Assembly (NCBI RefSeq): GCF_021130785.1
Contig: NC_060213.1
Span: forward strand, 65,882,001-65,946,000
DNA length: 64,000 bases
Direction: 5' to 3'
DNA from: Homalodisca vitripennis
Lineage: Eukaryota > Arthropoda > Insecta > Hemiptera > Cicadellidae
Position numbers and translations under genes: made by a program. How positions within the stretch are numbered: position 1 is the first letter of the stretch; each line of letters begins with the position of its first letter. The notes below the pieces were generated by a model, which was not told where the DNA came from, made no database searches, and saw nothing but the letters and a program-made list of their open reading frames with translations. This document shows, piece by piece, positions 1-12,300 of the stretch.

Positions 1-61
1 ATTCACCCCTCAGCTCTTTTGTAAAATTCTGTAGATTTTAATAATATAATGTGTTTTATAG

Positions 62-133
62 ATACGTTGAAGCAGCTCCTACAGTATTCGGGAATTCTCC
101 ACCCAATCCAGCCACTGACTTCCATGTTCAAAT
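62..133 (+). CDS. USP5: USP5 exon A (first exon in window)
   Basis: The exon follows an acceptor TTTTATAG and ends at a donor GTGAGT (134-139). It reads [20 protein letters not shown] and then HVQ, leaving two bases (AT) that join the next exon's G to make Met. This corresponds to the segment just after the catalytic Cys box of USP5. Earlier exons are outside the window. Confidence 0.88.
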
Positions 134-167
134 GTGAGTATAGGAGTAGATTTTAAAACATTTACTG

Positions 168-214
<47 letters not shown>

Positions 215-3200
215 GATGTGAATGTGTATTTGTGACCGCGTGAGACATAGATGTAACAAAACAAATGGACCAATTTTAGCCATATTCACCATACGTTAGT
301 AAATACGTCATTTTTATAAATGCTCCTTTTAAATAGCTTTACCCCAAAACTATTTAAAAAAAAATATTCTTTGTCTGGTTTAATTTTTTTAGCATTTACA
401 GAACATAAGTAACAAAATGGTATGTATTGCACTTTACAAACATTTTTTCAAGTTATAAAATACAGTAGAACTTGGTTAATTTAAGTAAAACATTAAATTA
501 TCCACAACTTTGAACTATGCAAATTTCTTAACAAGAGTTTGGCAAAATCATTTTAAATTATTTATTTATACAACTAAGACATTAGTGTTGTAAATGAGCT
601 GTGGTATATGCCTAGTGGGAAAATCACATACTACCAATCTTTGTCCCTGGCAGCACTAACACTGGTTTATTTGGGACGTTTCTCATAATTACTTTAGGGG
701 TAAAAGTAATGTTCTAAATGTTAGATTGGCAGATAATCATGTTGTTTGCAAAGAACAATAAGTTTTTCCTAACAAGTCCTTGAACCAACATACTGTTAAC
801 ACTAATATGATCAGTAACTACCCAAGAGAACACAGTTATAAGTCTGGTGTGTGTGTCTTAGGGCTAAACTGGGATGTGGTCTACTCTCTGGGAAGTACTC
901 CGAGCCACCTCCTGAGTCCTCCAAGGATAAATACTCTAAAGGGATATCTCCGCACATGTTTAAGAACCTGGTTTGCAAAGGCCACCCGGATTTCTCCACC
1001 AAACACCAACAGGATGCGCAGGAGTTCTTTCTACACTTCATCACAACTCTGCAAGTAAGTGACTTCAAGTATTGGTTTGTAGGTTTTGTGACCCCCGTAT
1101 TTTATTATTTGAGTTGTCAGTCTAAAACATGCATTTGGTTAGTTGTCAGTGTTAATCAGTCGACAATGGGTTGATTCCAACACATTGTTTTGGAGGATTT
1201 GGGTGAATATACACATTGCTATGATTAACCCTTTGCACTCGAAAGGCCAGCAGCACCGGCCACACCAAGGTTGCAGACAGCTCGCGTTAGTTTTACCATA
1301 GTTTGTCCTCGCAACTCGTATAGCCAGTACAGCTGGCCGTGCTACTTTCATTGGCATCTCGGCAGCCATATTTGATGTTTGCCTCTGTAGATCAAAATTA
1401 TTTTTCAATATCCTCCGCGTTATTTGCCTAGTAATTTTAAATAAAGGAGAAATGAAAACTAATTTAAAGTGTTTTTAATGAATCTTTCCAATACAAAGGT
1501 AAACATACATTTGCGATATTAAACTATTATAAATATATGTTAACACGTGAGAGATCGCGCCCGCGGCAGTTTGCCGCGCTTTTTTGCTATCTTTATATTT
1601 TCGTTTGCAGTGATGCCCCAGGATAACAGGGTCTCGTTTTATCCCTCCCAGTACATCCCTGCGCCTGACCTTGAACCGTTAGTCTTTGTTTGCGAGTGGT
1701 GGAATTTTGGTTGTAGCTCTGCACCTACCGCAGCAATATGCCTTCGCGCGATCTCTCCCGTAGTGCATTCTGTTAAATCTGCGAATATTGGAAATATTTC
1801 TAAATCTTCAATATTTTAATTTTTTTGTGATGTTGTGATTTAGTTATATTGTGTAAAAATGAATTTTGAAGAACAGAGAAGAATTATGGACCTGTTAGAA
1901 TCCGTTTCAGAGCCGAATTCAAGTGAATTAGGTGTGAATGACTCGGATGTAAGTGATATAGGTGAAAATGAATTGGTAAGGGATTTCGAGATTGACAGTG
2001 ATTCAGAACACAGCTTCAATGAAGAACTACCTGCAGACAGTGAAGTTGAAGGTGAACCGGATGTTGAAGACGATCAGCAGAACTTACCAGTACCAGGTCA
2101 GATTATTACTAATCCTAAGTATAGTGGAAGGGATATTCCAAACCCTACCATTTGGTCTGACAGGCCACAGAATAGACCAACTCGCATTAGAAGGCGAAAT
2201 ATTGTTACCCAGCTTCCGGGGCCTGTTAGAAATGCCAGACATGCTAAAACAGAATTAGAATGCTGGATGCTATTTTACCCTGTTGAAGTTATAGAAAATA
2301 TTGTCACATATACTAACCAAAAAATAAGTGAGGTCAGAGGACAGTATAACCGGGAAAGGGATGCAAGGGAACCAATGTAGTGGAAATGAAAGCAGTGATA
2401 GGCCTATTTTACCTAGCAGGCGTACTTCATTCTAGCCATCAGAACATTTTTGATTTGTGGAATATCGATGGTCTTGGAGTTGAAATATTCAAGCTAACCA
2501 TGAGTTGTAGCAGATTTAAATTTTTGCTAAGATATGTTAGCTTTGATGACAGAGAGATAGAAGGTCGCCGATAAAGGAAATCGGTTGCCAAATTTTATTG
2601 CATGAGAGAGATATTTGATGAATTTGTACGCTTATGCCAAGCAAACTATAGCCATAGTGAATACGTCACCATTGACGAAATGTTACCCAACTTTCGAGGT
2701 AAGTCAAGTTTCAGAATGTAAATGCCAAAAAAGCCTGGCAAGTTTGGCATAAAAGTGTGGGCAATGAGTGATTCCAAAACATTTTACACATCCAACTTGG
2801 AAGTATTTATTTCAAAACAAAAAAGAGGACCCTACGAACTAAACAACTCTGCTAGGGCCATTGTAAACAGGCTGACAACACTCATTGCAAATACAGGACG
2901 GAATGTGACATGTGATAATTTCTTTACGTCTCTGCCCCTAGCACAAGACTTACTCGAAAAAAATCTAACTATAGTTGGAACTATAAGAAAAAATAAAAAA
3001 GAGATTCCTAAAGAACTAACATCAGACCCAAAAGGAAACAAAAGACCTATCAACAGCTCGATGTTTGCATTTACAAAAATGCAGTGTTAGTATCTTATAA
3101 ACCCAAGAAAAACAAATTTGTTCTTTTACTCTCGACCCTGCATGAGACAGATGAGATCGATCAAGACAGTGGAGAAGACCAAAAGCCTACTATAATCACC

Positions 3201-6200
3201 TTCTACAACAGATATAAATGTGGGGTAGATGTCTGTGATGCCATACAAAAACAGTATAGTGTATCAAGAATATCACATTGTTGGCCATTGATAATGTTTT
3301 TCTTCATGCTCAATGTTGGAGGTATAAACGCCTACATAATTCACAAAGCAAATAATATAACACTTGAAGAAAGAAAAGTTCTCCCTCGGCGATCATTTCT
3401 AATGAATTTGGGACCACAACTCATCCTTGACCAGTCTAAAACTCGGGCAAGTCCACAGTATAACATTGGACAACAAAGGAAAAATAGAATAATGGAAATC
3501 TTCAAACTAAATCCTGTAGAGGATGAAGATGAACAACCGGTTGCTGCGGGAAGATACCCATACTGCAGAATTTGTCCTAGAAGAAAGAACAGGAAGACTA
3601 CTGTAAGTTGCAGCTCCTGCCAAATTCCGATTTGTAAAGAACACACAAAAGCCACCTGTACCCGATGTGCCGATGCAGATGAAGCTATGGACACTGACTA
3701 AGCTAAAGACATTGGTTTTCGAATACAGACACACTTCTTCAGTTAGCTTAGACAATAATGTCCACTGAAACGAAATTAGTAAACTTGTACTAATTTAGGG
3801 GGTTTTATATTTTAACTTTTTATGAAACTTAGAAGAAATTTTAATTTTTGTTAACATTTATAATTTTTCTTTTATATAAATTAGGTTTCTTCATTTGTAC
3901 ATAATATTTTATTGAATTAGTAATCTTTTGCCTAAATATTGATTTAATATATTATAACGTTTTTGAGGCAATTTGTTTTGTTTTAAGAAAATATACATAT
4001 TATAAAATTTATTTCTTCCTCATAATAAAATACTTTATTGTAGTAATTTCATTTAAAAGCCTAATTTATATTATTGCGGCAAATTGCTCACACACGACCT
4101 TTTTCGTACCAAAAAGTCACCAATTCAGAACCAAATATACAGTGTATCATAATAATATTTCTCTTTGTTAGAACTTAAGTGCCCAATTACTTTTATTAGT
4201 ATATACTAAAAGACAGTAATAGAGACAACACAGTTTTTTTTTTTTGAAAATTTTCTCACCACATTAAAGCTGCAATTTGAGTAAAAGACGAGCGTGAGCA
4301 ATTTGCCGTCGCGCGACCTCTCGCGTCCAGGAAGTGAGTGCGATCTCTCACGTGTTAAAAAGATATGTAAATAAAATATTATAGAGTAGGGTTTACAGTT
4401 ATGTTAGTCTCAGACATGAACTATTTAAAATTTTCTCAGTCTTTACATTTTTTACGGAATAAAACATTAAAAAAATACACACCTTTGTGTAGTCAAGAAT
4501 GGTTAGCACACGTCTTCTAATAAAATTTGCTAGGTTTAATGTTCCTTCTATGACTTCAGTGTATAGGCCCACTACTCACCATTTGTCTTATTTGCACAGT
4601 CAATGTTTAGAAAAGAATTATAGGCTAATTTAAAATTTACTACTTTATCTAAAAACTAATTTAAAAAACAGCTGTTTGATAGATTTCAGCACTCGCCATT
4701 CAGTATAAAACAAAGACAATATTAGAAAATAACTGCTATGTTTAGTGGCCAGTGGTGCTGGCCTTACAAGCTATGGACGTATTATACCTTGGCCAGTATA
4801 GCTGGACATACAAGCTGAGATAACATTACGGCAAAAATTAATCCATGCTTCGGACAAAATGGTGGCGGCTAGTAGAGTTGGCCATACGAGCTCCAAGGAC
4901 AAATTATAAATACTGCTTTCAAGTGCAAAGGGTTAAAAATAATCATACAGTCTCCTTTGGTTTGCGATACCTTCTATATCGGTTCTTTTTTTATCAATTC
5001 TTCATGTATCATCATCATCATCATCATCATCATCATCGTCAGACGTTTCCGTTCTCACGGGTCGTCGTACACAGCCTCCTCCACTTTAGTCTATCGTTCC
5101 AGGTCTCCTCTTCATCCACCTGTATTTTCTGTAGTCCCCTTCTCTCTATGTCTTTCCACACTTGGTCCTCCCATCTTCCTCTCGGTCTTCCTCTTGGTCT
5201 TCTTCCTCCTTCCTCCTTCTCCAGTGCTATTCTAGGCATTCTATTATCTCCCATCCTCTTCACATGCCCCATCCACTGTATTCTTCTTCCTTCCATTGTC
5301 TCTTGCAGTGAAACTACCTTCAATCTTTCTCTAGTTATTTCGTTCCTTATTCTATCTCTTCTAGTAGTCTTCTCTATCCCTCTTAAAAACCTCATTTCTG
5401 CAGCTTGCAATCTGCTTAAATCATTTTTAGTCCACGTCCACGTCTCTGCTCCATATAATAAAATTGGTTGGAAATAAGATTTATACATCAATACTTTTGA
5501 TTCTTTCCCAATGTTCCAACTCCACACAATCTTCTTTACCATATTGAAAAACTTTCCACTCTTCCATATTCTGTTTCCTATCTCTTCTCTTATTGTGCCC
5601 CTATCTGTTATGATACTTCCTAAATAACAGAATTCCTTCACCTTTTCAAGTCTTTTTCCTTCAACTAACACGTCTTTGTTATTTCCATCCCTTCTCTCTA
5701 CTTTCATTACTTTACATTTTTGTATGTTCATCTCTAAACCATATTTCTTCGCCACTTTTGCCCATTTGTTTAACTCTCGTTCTAACTCTTCTTCCCTATT
5801 TTCCCATATCATTATGTCATCCGCATATGCTATTGTCTTAAGTTCTTCTGCTCCTCTGTTTCCTTGTACTTCTAGAATAATTTCATCCATTATAATATTG
5901 AAAAGGAAAGGTGACAATATGCTTCCCTGCCTTGTATCAATGGAAGTAAATAAAGTGTTATAGACTGTAATCGTAACATTGACTTCCAGAGAAACTGCCG
6001 ACTGACAGGACCAGATCCCAGTGAGTGCTTCAAGTTCCAGGTGGAGGACCGGTTCGTCTGTCAGGGCAGTGGTAAGGTGAAGGTGAGTCATCGCACCGAG
6101 TACTGCCTGCCACTGCCTATCCCTACGGATGCTGCGGAGAACATTGCGGAAGTGGCGGAGTGGCGGAAACGCAAAGATGAGGCAGAAGCCAGTGGTCTTC

Positions 6201-9200
6201 GGTTGTGAGTATCTCATTATGAGTATAGGGGAAGTTAATCCACTGGGATTTTAATATTATTAAATTAAACTTAATACTAGCTTTAGGTAGTATAACCAAT
6301 TAATTGGGTTTGAAAGTTATTACTTTGTTAGGAGTTAAGAATACAAATTTTATTTCATGATGAACTAATGAAGTGCAAGTTATCTCTCTGCTTCTTGTGA
6401 GTTATAATAATTATATACTATTTGATATCAGTTGTATATTTATAATTTATATGAGCTTCTGATGTTTATATTTTGACATATTGTAGTTGAGTTATTTCAA
6501 AAATGTAAGTGGTAACAGTAAAACAAAGTTTGACTATCCCAGGTCTAGCGTTAAAGTTGGATATATTCACTGCAACTTCAGATGGGTAATAATTGTTTAC
6601 CAATCTTCAGTGTTGAAACATAAATAGCATAGATCTTTAAATATGTTAAATATTTTATTTTACTTCAATGTTTTCCAAACAAAAAATAGAGTTTAACCTT
6701 CAGTTTGGGAGTTTATTTGAATCATATTCCTGCCTGTTGTAGTATCTTTTTGTGTGAAAGTTGAAATGGATTTTGTAACATGTATTTATTTTCTTTACTG
6801 TTGGATTAAAAAAATAAAGTAAACTTCTATTTTCTTGTAAAATGTATAGTATTTATTATTTGTTGTTAATAATATTGTTTACATGAAACCAATTCAACAC
6901 TGCAAGTTTGCTGACAAAAATTTTCATGTTAAACTGCGGTGACAGGTTGATAGTTTTACTGTGTTTTAGGGCTGAATATGCAAAAAGAAAACTAAATAGA
7001 AACAAACGCTTGCAAACTAATGATGGCTGATGTTCAATTTCTAACTTTTATTTTTAGAGAAGTAAAACCAATATTTTGGTAAAAAGTGCTAAATTACAAA
7101 AGTTAGTAAAAAACGTCCTTTCCCTCCCTGATTGGCCAAGATCTGAGGGACTTTCCAACATTTTCATAGAAAGAATATACAACAGTGCATGTTGGCTGTG
7201 TAATTGTTACTAGTTGGAGAGTTGTGGACATTTTGCCTAATATTATAATACTGCAAATTTCTTGGTAACACTCATTAAACAATCATAGATGTATAGGAAT
7301 GGGAGTGTCATCATTTCCAACTCACTAGAGAGTAGTAAACAGGAATCCTTTTCAGGTAGTTTCCTTATTTCTTAGTACTTTCTTTTGTTTATGTCTTATT
7401 TAATTTGAAAATTATTGGCTTTTGTGTTTCAGAGATCCCAATGATGAAGTCAGGCTCAAGCTGAGACTGTCTAACTGCCTTGAAGCTTTTGCCAAAGAAG
7501 AAATCGTTGAGCAATTTTTCAGCACTGCCCTCAATGCAAAAACCACTGCCAAAAAGTAAGATCTTTACTGTAACAAGTTTTCACCCATTGTGGATCGATT
7601 CGTTTTGGGTAGCCTTATTGTACCAGCAGTCACTAATTAAGTTGTGTGTCAGCAACAATACAGTAATAATGCCGCACCACATCAAATCGTTTAATGATTA
7701 CTCAACTTGTACGTTGAAGTGGATTCTCATTGATACGTTGTGCGTCAGTGGCAAAACAGTAATGCCACATCACATTGACCGTTCGGTGGTTATACTCAAC
7801 TTACTTGTTCATTGAATTGGATTATCATTTATAAGTTTTATATATATACTATTTAAAATATTTTTTCAAAGTGCTTTTTCTCATGTAAAACTGGATGAAC
7901 ATGCAATGTTGTTTACTGTAAGTGAACATTTTTACTTATAAAAGTATGTTAAATTTAAAAATAAGATTTGTTTCGTAGGTTTTTGGAATAAAATTTATTT
8001 TTCAATTAACATGTAAAAAATTTTTAAAATGTCTCAATATTTTTAATTTTAACACTGCAAAACAGCTGACATTCTTCAGTATTACTGGGTGGAAAATCAC
8101 CAGGATTCTTTTTGTAGTCATCTTTAGAAATGGCTGCAAGCTCGAGCTTCGTTTTTTTCTTAACCTCTTCAACGCTGTCAAATCGTTGACCTTTCAAGCC
8201 TCTTTTCATGTGTGGAAATAAAAAAAAGTCGCATGGAGCGAGGTCAGGCGAGTAAGGTGCGTGGGGCAGCGGAACTATGCCGTTTTTGGCTAAAAACTGC
8301 CTAACTGAGATGGCTGTGTGTGCCGGTGCGTTGTCGTGTTGGAAGAACCAGTCTCCAGTCTGCCACAAATCGGGTCTTTTCTGGCGAACACTGTTGCGCA
8401 ATCTTCTTAAAATCTCCAAATAAAATGTTTGGTTGACAGTCTGACCTGGAGGAAAAAACTCAGAATGAACAATGCCTTTAGCATCAAAAAAACAAATCAA
8501 CATGGTTTTGATGTTTGATTTGACTTGCCAACATTTTTTTGGACGAGGTGAAGATGGCGACTTTCATTGGCTTGACTGTTGCTTCGTTTCTGGGTCATAA
8601 CCATAGCACCATGACTCATCACCAGTAATTACCTTTTCCAGAAAATCGGGATCATTTTCGAGATGTTCTTTCAGAAGGCGGCAAGTTTCAACTCGATGTG
8701 CCTTTTGATGGTCAGTCAGAAGTCGAGGAACAAATTTGGCAGCAACCCTTTTCAGTCCTAAATCTCCTGTTAAAATTCGCTGAACCGAGCTCCAAGTTAA
8801 CCCACTACTCTCTGATAGTTCCTCAATTGTCTGTTGACGGTAGGTGAGCACAAGTTCACGAATTTTCTCAACATTTTCGTCCATTCGAGAGGTTGATGGA
8901 CGTCCAGAACGAGGTTTGTCTTCAATCGACATGTCGCCATTTTTAAATCGAGCGAACCACTCGTAGACCTGAGTTTTCCCCATAGCATCATCTTTGTAAG
9001 CTGTATTCAACATTAAAATAGTTTCTGCAGCATTTTTACCAAGTAAAAAAACAAAATTTCACAGCTGCACGTTGTTCACTTAAACTTGCCATGACAAAAA
9101 ACGAAACAAGAACAAAACAGGGTTAGCGAAAACAGTCACTACGAACGAACAGAATGCACTAGGACAACGGAACTGGGGTCACTGAGTTCGCAATGGGTTG

Positions 9201-9286
9201 CGCGACACACGCCTAGCGGCAGGAATGTGTACTACACGCTGCCGGCTGCCAGCAATACAATTCCGGTTACTTTTGGGTACCCCCTC

Positions 9287-9321
<35 letters not shown>

Positions 9322-12300
9322 AAAAAAATTTGTATATATACATTTTTTTCATATACATATCTTTTTCTTGTACATTATTGGTATACTTGTACAAAAATGT
9401 ACAAAGTACTATCAGAATAAAAAAAAAACAACTATGTAGTATCAACTATTTGCTGATTTATATTAGACAATTTTAAACTATGATTTAAGCCATAATATAT
9501 TCCTCCAGGTAAATTCCAGCTCCAACCACAATCCAACCCTCCTCCAATTTCTCTATGATTGTCAGAAACATTGTCTGAATCACAACTATTTTCATATATT
9601 AATACTTTTATATTATTAATACTTCACTAAATAGTACACCTATAAATATAGATTTTTTAGGAGTAAGACCCATAGAAATAAATTATGCTTAGGTTTAAGA
9701 CGTAACCAAAACACAAGTAAACAAAAAAAAAATACTAATCTGAATACTGTCTCTAACTTTAACGGGTCAAATTCCAGTGTTTTGTTTTTAAATATTCAAG
9801 GTCTAAAAAATAAAATTTCAATTTTTGATAGCTTTTTAACTGATAAAAATATTTTTGTGGTAGGTTTGTGTGAACACTGGCTCAAAGAGGAGGAAATTAA
9901 ACTAGCTGCACCTGATGGTTATACCTGTGTCAGCGCTTTCTGTCGGTCAAACCACATTCGTGGGGGTTCGTCGATTTTTACCCGCAATGATGTCCAAAGC
10001 AGGACATGTGATGTAAATCAATTTGTTTCAGAAGTAAACTTTGAGGCAGCTGCAATTTTTATTGATAGTTTAAAACTTATAATAGTGTCACTTTATCACT
10101 CACCATCCGGAAACCCACATATCTTCCTTGAAAATTTTGACAAGTTGCTCTCTTTCTTAGCTAGCTGCCCAAATTACACCTCTATCATAGGGGGGGACTT
10201 TAATTTTAATTTTGATGTCACCAAAACTAATAACATGTCAAAACAGTTTTGTAATGTCATGCGCCAGCATGATTTTTATTACATAAACAATAAAGCAACC
10301 AGAGGTGCTAATTGTCTGGACAATGTTCTAGTAAATTACCAAAGAGAATTTAAAATAGATTGTGACATTTTTAACTTTCCTTTCTCTGACCACAATGGTC
10401 TCATAATACATGCACCTTTTGGTTCAGTAAAGAGGAAAAAACAATTAGCGGAAAATAGTCCAGATTCTGTCAGTTATTACAAATTATTTGTTTCTAATAA
10501 TGCCTGGGCACACTTGACAGACAAACTAAACACGTATCAGTGGGATGGCATATTGAGTATGAATAAACCAACTGCTCTCAGTGCTTTTCAAATTTTTTTT
10601 AGATTGCTAATAGACAATATCAACTATTTTGCCAAACTAAAAAAAGTAAACCAGAATAATTTATCAGTATTAAAACATAATTGGTATACTAATGATCTAG
10701 CTGACATAAAAAAAAGATTATTATTTTTGAATGGTATAGTAAAAAATTCTAAATCGGCCTTAGAACCTGAAATAAAAGCTTTTTTAGACCTGAAGAAACA
10801 TTATAAACAATCAGTAAAAAATGCAAAATTAACTCATAATACAAAATTAATAAATAATAGCAGCAACAAATGTAAAACTGCCTGGAAAATAATAAAAGAT
10901 AATGGAAAAATGAGTTTTGTAAATAATTCTAACATTGGAATTTCACCTGATTCATTCAATAATTCCTACATCAATTCTGTAAATGAAATAAAAAATAAAA
11001 TGGGCTGCCCTAGATATGGTTTAGAGGAGCTTATTAAAAATTTGCCAGTGAATTCTCAAAATTTTGCATGGCAACCAATTACTCCTAATGAAGTAATTAC
11101 ATTAGCCAGCAGTCTTAAAAACTCAAATAGTTGTGACATTTATCTAATGTCCAATAACCTTTTAAAAAATATAATAAAATCCATTGCAAGTCCTTTGTCT
11201 TACTGTTTTAACTTATGTCTTGTGGAGGGAATTTTTCCTGACGAGTTGAAGTTAAGTCGGATATGTCCGGTTTTTAAGAAGGGGCCCAAGGACAAGCCGC
11301 AGAGTTATCGCCCAATTTCGATTATTCCCGTTTTATCCAAAATATTTGAAATGTTGGTTTATGACCAGATAAATGCGTATTTTGAAGAAAACAATTTTTT
11401 AAGTAATTCTCAATTTGGATTTAGAAAGGGAAAATCTACTATTGACGCTGTAGATATGTTGGTGCAAGATGTGCTATCAGCCTTTGAGAACAAGGCTTTT
11501 GCTCAGGCCACCCTTTGTGACCTGAGCAAGGCTTTTGAATGTGTAAATCATTCAGAACTGTTAATGAAATTGAACTACTATGGTGTTTCAGGGTCACAAT
11601 TAAGTTTTTTTAAATCATACCTTAGCAATCGAAAACAAAAGGTTTGTATAGATGGAGAATGGTCCAAGGAGTTAGTGGTCTCATACGGTGTACCTCAGGG
11701 CTCTGTACTGGGGCCGCTCCTTTTTTTAATTAGTATTAACGATCTTCCAAATTCGGTTAAAGGTAAAACCTATATGTATGCTGACGACACTACATTTTTT
11801 AATTCTAATAAAAACCTTGAAGAACTTAGATCTCTTTGTCTAAATACTTTAAAAGAGGCTTCTGAATGGTTCATGTCGAATGGATTCCATTTAAACGAAG
11901 AAAAAACACAAAAAATCTCATTTTCTTTGAGAAAATTTAATGAAAACTTTCTAAAAGATAACCCTTCTACTAACGTAAAGTTTCTAGGAATTTTTGTTGA
12001 CAAGACTCTTACTTGGGGACCACATATTGATTATTTAAGTATTAAATTATCTCGAGTAATATTTTTATTAAAGCGGTTAACTTATTGCATTCATCAAAAT
12101 TACATTAGATCAGCGTACTTTGCAAATTTTCAATCGGTATTCAGATACGGAATAATTCTGTTTGGAAACTGCAGTAGGATAGAGGAAATTCTCGTGCTAC
12201 AGAAAAAAGCTGTCAGAACCATTTCTGATGCAGGGTCCTTAGAACATTGTAAACCCATATTTGTAAGCTTAAATATTCCTACAGTGATCAATGTGTATAT

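Larger units (their letters stand above)
1225..4936. mobile_element. piggyBac-like MITE (outer element) with TTAA target duplication
   Basis: The element runs from 1229 to 4932 and is bounded by TTAA at 1225-1228 and at 4933-4936. Its terminal inverted repeats begin CCCTTTGCACTYGAAAG and match at 16 of 17 positions (C versus T at position 12). A subterminal inverted repeat follows: TTTGTCCT..CTCGTAT.GCCA at about 1301-1325 recurs inverted at about 4877-4909. GGCCAG..GCTGGCC-type motifs occur near both ends. It has no coding capacity of its own. Subtracting the internal transposon (1544-4354 plus one TTAA) leaves about 890 bp, which suits a non-autonomous piggyBac element. It sits in a USP5 intron. 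Confidence 0.85.

Noticed and set aside
811..1068. - strand frame over USP5 exon B
   Set aside because: Shadow of a true coding exon; the + strand reading matches USP5.
3341..3755. - strand frames over the piggyBac transposase
   Set aside because: Shadows of the transposase coding strand.
4845..5477. + strand frame with poly-His and Ser/Leu-rich sequence
   Set aside because: It is the antisense of the LINE fragment, with the poly-His coming from the (CAT)n tail.
5966..6217. N-terminal part of the long - strand frame at 5039-6217
   Set aside because: It is the antisense of USP5 exon C, which happens to be open. The LINE sequence starts only near 5965.
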